Shown here: in pieces, positions 5,983 to 8,677 of the stretch | Layout of the letters: every line of letters begins with the position of its first letter | Numbering within the stretch: position 1 is the first letter of the stretch | Origin: Bacteroidota bacterium | GTDB taxonomy: Bacteria; Bacteroidota; Bacteroidia; Chitinophagales; Chitinophagaceae | DNA: 8,677 nucleotides | Assembly: GCA_023426425.1 (NCBI GenBank) | Contig: JAFAAT010000211.1 | Coordinates: 1-8,677, forward strand | Direction of reading: 5' to 3' | Notes under the pieces: model-generated | The model's input: the letters and a program-made list of their open reading frames with translations, nothing else | Told to the model about the DNA's origin: nothing | The model's database searches: none | Translations under genes and position numbers: made by a program

Positions 5983-6903
5983 TCAGGATTGGCGGGGGAG
6001 TATCTGAATGGCATGCAGGTTGCGGCGGATGCCGGAGTATTTGGAGCGCTTGAGGGGGGAGTTTTTGAAAATTTTGCGGAAGGCTTCTTCTGAGAGCTCC
6101 TCCCACTGGGAAAGGGTAAGATTGAGCACCTCGGGGAGTGGCTGGAAATGGGGCTCGGAGTGGGGTTTAGAGAAGCGGTTCCAGGGGCAGACCTCCTGGC
6201 AGACGTCGCAGCCAAACATCCAGTTGTCGAGCTGGCCTTCCAAGCCTGAGGGTGTTAGTGCATCCTTTAGTTCGATAGTCAGGTAGGAGATGCAGCGGCT
6301 GCCGTCGACCTCGGCAGGAGACACGATGGCCTGGGTAGGACAGGCATCCATGCAGCGGGTGCAGGTACCACAGTGGTCGGTCTTGAAAGGAGGATCGGCA
6401 GGGAGGTCGAGATCGGTGATGAGGGTGGCAATGAAGAAATAGGAGCCCGACTGGCGGGTGATGAGATTTCCGCTTTTGCCTACCCAGCCGAGGCCACTGC
6501 GGACGGCCCAGCTGCGTTCGAGGACGGGGGCGCTGTCGACAAAGCCCCGACCATTGACATCGCCAATTTTTTCGCGGATGAAGGCGAGGAGGAGGTTGAG
6601 TTTTTCGCGGATCACATAGTGATAGTCGGTGCCCCAGGCGTAGCGAGCGATACGTGGGGCTTCAGGCTGTTGCTCTTCGGCAGGGAAATAGTTCAGCAGC
6701 AGGGTGATGACAGACTTTGCTCCGGGGACCAGCAAAGTAGGATCTACGCGGAGGTCGAAGTGGTTTTCCATGTATTGCATGCTGCCGTGGTGGCCTTTTT
6801 GAAGCCAGTCTTCGAGCTTGCGGGCATCGTCGTCGAGGCGTTCGGCCCGGGCAAAGCCGCAGGACATGAAGCCGAGGCGTTCAGCTTCCTGCCGGATGAG
6901 CAT
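5983..6903 (-). CDS. queG: Epoxyqueuosine reductase QueG
   Basis: QueG is a cobalamin-dependent iron-sulfur enzyme that reduces epoxyqueuosine to queuosine at the wobble base of tRNAs with GUN anticodons, in the cytoplasm. From ATG 6903 the protein has 306 residues. The cofactor and substrate half includes RYAWGTDYH (87-95) and VDSAPVLER (122-130), whose Asp123 corresponds to the catalytic Asp of the family, then LGWVGKSGNLI (138-148). The ferredoxin-like part has C178-x2-C181-x2-C184-x3-C188-P, C204, and C232-x2-C235-x3-C239-P, supplying eight Cys for two [4Fe-4S] clusters. The start is uncertain. Eleven in-frame codons precede the ATG back to the yigZ stop, reading IQPALTPDTHS, and known relatives usually have some extra N-terminal residues before the LIRQEAERLGF-like helix. 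No ATG, GTG or TTG is available there, only CTG at 6924. It is probably the last gene of the ribD operon, 33 nt after yigZ. Confidence 0.95.
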   Translation of the reverse strand: MLIRQEAERLGFMSCGFARAERLDDDARKLEDWLQKGHHGSMQYMENHFDLRVDPTLLVPGAKSVITLLLNYFPAEEQQPEAPRIARYAWGTDYHYVIREKLNLLLAFIREKIGDVNGRGFVDSAPVLERSWAVRSGLGWVGKSGNLITRQSGSYFFIATLITDLDLPADPPFKTDHCGTCTRCMDACPTQAIVSPAEVDGSRCISYLTIELKDALTPSGLEGQLDNWMFGCDVCQEVCPWNRFSKPHSEPHFQPLPEVLNLTLSQWEELSEEAFRKIFKNSPLKRSKYSGIRRNLHAIQILPRQS

Positions 6904-6936
6904 GCTATGTGTGTCGGGTGTCAGCGCGGGTTGGAT

Positions 6937-7548
6937 TTAGAAATTCTGGTGATGGGTGATGGTTACACCGCGAATTTCCGAAAGTCTTTGCAGATAAGAG
7001 GCTGCGTGGTGCCGCGGGATGCCGGCTTTAACATTACAGAAAAGCTGAAGATCCTGTTTATAGATAGTGGCTTCGGACTGTTTGAGGAGGTAAAGCACCT
7101 CGCTCATGGAGGGGTAGTCGAAGGAGATGGAGACCAGATCCTCGATCCATTTTTCTATGATGGTGGCTTTTTGCAGGGCTTCCTGGCTGGCGGTTTTGTA
7201 GGCATTGATGAGACCAGGAACGCCGAGGAGGGTGCCACCGAAATAGCGGACCACCACAACGAGTACGTTGGTGAGGCCTGCGCTGTCTATCTGTCCGAGG
7301 ATGGGACGACCGGCACTGCCTGAGGGTTCACCATCATCATTTGCGCGGAACTGAGTGCCGTCGGTGCCCAGGCGCCAGGCATAGCAATGATGTACAGCTT
7401 TAGGGTGCTCTTTTTTGAGCGCTGAGAGTTTTTCCTTGATTTCTTCGGGAGTGTTTACGGGGTAGGCGAAGCCGAAGAACTTGCTGCCTCGGTCCCGGAA
7501 ATCGGAAGTAGGTGAATCGGCAATGGTTTTATATTGTTGTAGCTCCAT
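6937..7548 (-). CDS. yigZ: YigZ / IMPACT family protein (UPF0029 plus DUF1949)
   Basis: This protein of 203 residues has the normal length of bacterial YigZ. The N-terminal IMPACT (UPF0029) domain, about residues 15-125, shows KFFGFAYPV (23-31), HHCYAWRLG (53-61), the signature DDGEPSGSAGRPILG (71-85), and VVVVRYFGGTLLGVPGL (97-113). The C-terminal DUF1949 domain, about 138-198, has the expected alpha/beta pattern ending near RGVTI. The biochemical role of bacterial YigZ is not settled. Eukaryotic IMPACT binds GCN1 and modulates translation control, and the E. coli structure suggests nucleic-acid or ribosome-related binding. The ATG at 7548 lies inside the end of the EamA gene, a 20-nt overlap in a different frame, which suggests translational coupling. 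Its TAA stop is in the same frame as queG. No Shine-Dalgarno is visible. Confidence 0.93.
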   Translation of the reverse strand: MELQQYKTIADSPTSDFRDRGSKFFGFAYPVNTPEEIKEKLSALKKEHPKAVHHCYAWRLGTDGTQFRANDDGEPSGSAGRPILGQIDSAGLTNVLVVVVRYFGGTLLGVPGLINAYKTASQEALQKATIIEKWIEDLVSISFDYPSMSEVLYLLKQSEATIYKQDLQLFCNVKAGIPRHHAASYLQRLSEIRGVTITHHQNF

Positions 7549-8416
7549 AAAGATCGGACAAGGCGATGAGCAGGATTGCGAGCAGCGAAAGTACGATACC
7601 TAATAAACGTGTGGGTCCTGATTTTTCGCCGAAGAACCAGATGGCGACGAGGGAGGACAGCAGGACAATGCCGATGTTGTTGACCGGGATGGCTGCGGAG
7701 CTCTGGAGAAAATCGCTGTGGAGCAGGCGGATGAGGCAATAGATGGAAAAGAAATTCGGGACACCCAGGAGCATCCCTGCGAGGATGTTCTTTGGGTCGA
7801 ACCTGCGCTTGCCGGTGAGGAACATGATAAGCAGGAACAATGAGCCAAGCAAGGCGGCTGTAGCAAAAGTGTGGATAGTATAGATGGCATGGTTGGCTGC
7901 ATCCTGGAGGAAATGCTCTTCCACGTACTTGACCAATGTATCAAGCAGTCCGCTGCCAACAAAAAGGAGGAGCGGGAGCCAGAAAGAGCGAACTTCTACA
8001 TCTTCCTTCTTCCGGCGGGTGGCGAAGTAAACGGCGGGGAGAGCAAGCGTTACGCCAGCGATTTCGCCGATGCCCAGCTCTTCATCGTAAAGGAAATAGG
8101 AGAAGACAACTGGTATGACCAGGGAAAGCTTGTTGGCAATGGTGGTGGTGGTCATGCCTTCCACCTTGGTACAATAGGCAATGAGATTGAACAGGCCGAT
8201 GAAGCAAAATCCGAGGAGAGCCGCCCAGGGCAGCCAGGGCTGATGGAGGCTTTCGGCACCAATGGGGAAGTAGCCTATGAACAGGCTGCCCGTGATGACA
8301 CAGACAATATAGTTGAAGACAATGGCCTGCAGGCCATCGACGTCGTAGCGCGGAAATAGCTTGAAGAGCATGAAGAGCACTACATTGAGTACAATGGTAG
8401 CCAGTAGAAAAAACAT
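7529..8416 (-). CDS. EamA/DMT-family transporter, ten predicted membrane helices
   Basis: This 295-residue inner-membrane protein fits the drug/metabolite transporter superfamily, with two repeated five-helix halves. Hydrophobic segments lie near residues 2-19, 30-50, 63-82, 93-110, 117-133, 146-163, 177-200, 209-229, 240-262 and 268-288. The positively charged loop TRRKKED at 133-139 sits between the halves. Helix 4 starts with TTTIANKLSLVIPV and helix 9 with AIPVNNIGIVLLSS, the paired positions where EamA proteins show a conserved polar/Pro pattern, and both are followed by acidic-containing turns (DEELG and GEKSG). The substrate is unknown. The gene begins 12 nt after the ribD stop and overlaps yigZ by 20 nt, so co-transcription is likely. 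RibN-type riboflavin transporters belong to the same superfamily, so flavin transport is a possible but unproven reading of the ribD linkage. Confidence 0.9.
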   Translation of the reverse strand: MFFLLATIVLNVVLFMLFKLFPRYDVDGLQAIVFNYIVCVITGSLFIGYFPIGAESLHQPWLPWAALLGFCFIGLFNLIAYCTKVEGMTTTTIANKLSLVIPVVFSYFLYDEELGIGEIAGVTLALPAVYFATRRKKEDVEVRSFWLPLLLFVGSGLLDTLVKYVEEHFLQDAANHAIYTIHTFATAALLGSLFLLIMFLTGKRRFDPKNILAGMLLGVPNFFSIYCLIRLLHSDFLQSSAAIPVNNIGIVLLSSLVAIWFFGEKSGPTRLLGIVLSLLAILLIALSDLYGATTI

Positions 8417-8428
8417 CGACCCGGGTTT

Positions 8429-8677
8429 TTACAAATCCATCCCCGCAATGTATGGGAAGGGATTCTGAGCAGATGTATAAAAGTTGAGCCTATCGCTGCC
8501 GAGTTGGGATTTGAAGGCAGGCTGTGCGTCCTTGAGCAATGGTGCGGGGAGACCTTCGCGGAGGGTCGCTTCGGCTTGAAAGATGCGTGCTTCGTCCCAG
8601 AGCTGCTGGTCGATGAAAGACTGCAACAGTTGGGCGCCACCTTCGACAACAAGTGAGAGCTTTGCAGCCTGGGGGAG
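8429..8677 (-). CDS. ribD: RibD, C-terminal fragment (reductase domain of the bifunctional riboflavin enzyme)
   Basis: The last 82 codons plus TAA of a gene that enters from the right edge. The fragment has the end of the RibD reductase domain: LVVEGGAQLLQSFIDQQLWDE, with the EGG motif that lines the NADPH site, then ARIFQAE and LREGLPAPLL, ending IAGMDL. In the full protein (about 350 residues) the N-terminal half deaminates and the C-terminal half reduces the pyrimidine intermediate in riboflavin synthesis. The N-terminal deaminase half and any promoter or FMN riboswitch lie outside the window, so regulation cannot be judged. It is the first gene of the run seen here. Confidence 0.88.
   Translation of the reverse strand, partial: LPQAAKLSLVVEGGAQLLQSFIDQQLWDEARIFQAEATLREGLPAPLLKDAQPAFKSQLGSDRLNFYTSAQNPFPYIAGMDL

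Noticed and set aside
5683..6007. Two overlapping short plus-strand frames in the repeat region
   Set aside because: They run through hairpins and repeat copy B, and the second extends into the antisense side of queG. Neither looks like a protein family.
6373..7323. A 316-codon open frame on the plus strand across queG and yigZ
   Set aside because: It is antisense to two well-supported genes and bridges their junction. Its peptide is rich in Gly, Glu, Asp and Ala and has no recognisable domain, as expected from the codon bias of G+C-rich genes read backwards.
7871..8359. A 162-codon plus-strand frame opposite the EamA transporter
   Set aside because: It is the complement of membrane-helix codons. 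The result is a hydrophilic, Glu/Gly-rich peptide with no family resemblance.
8429..8652. Separate small proteins at the right edge
   Set aside because: The 8429-8626 frame is the end of ribD, read from an internal TTG. The overlapping frame from 8652 is an out-of-frame shadow with no family features.

Overview
The window is a stretch of Bacteroidota chromosome, most likely from a Chitinophaga-like member of the Chitinophagaceae. Three things suggest this: a type-B type IX secretion (T9SS / gliding-motility-associated) C-terminal domain on a large secreted protein, a promoter that fits the Bacteroidota consensus TTG-N19-TAnnTTTG, and start codons without recognisable Shine-Dalgarno sequences. 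The genus is a guess. Every gene I can support lies on the minus strand, so transcription runs from high to low coordinates.

Layout in transcription order. (1) Positions 8677 to 5983 hold a tight four-gene run: the 3' end of ribD (riboflavin synthesis, cut by the window edge), a ten-helix EamA/DMT transporter, a YigZ/IMPACT-family protein and queG (last step of queuosine synthesis). Gaps and overlaps are 12 nt, a 20-nt overlap and 33 nt, which suggests one operon. (2) Positions 5982 to 5247 are a 736-bp gene-free region of diverged repeats, T/G-rich low-complexity sequence and hairpins. (3) Positions 5246 to 4230 encode a stand-alone family 9 glycosyltransferase (heptosyltransferase-like), probably acting on lipopolysaccharide or another surface glycan. 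(4) A 123-bp gap holds a convincing promoter. (5) Positions 4106 to 1 hold two tandem, clearly paralogous secreted proteins 32 nt apart. The first is complete (981 aa, six Ig/PKD-like modules and a T9SS sorting domain). The second is cut by the window edge after 376 codons.

The housekeeping genes (queG, yigZ, EamA, ribD) are visibly richer in G+C than the secreted-protein genes and the repeat region. I see no CRISPR array, tRNA, rRNA, transposase or phage gene, and no strong evidence for an undescribed multi-gene system. The most interesting items are the composite intergenic repeat, the shared N-terminal region of the two secreted paralogues, and the yigZ/queG junction, where one stop codon separates two genes in the same frame and the queG start is uncertain.
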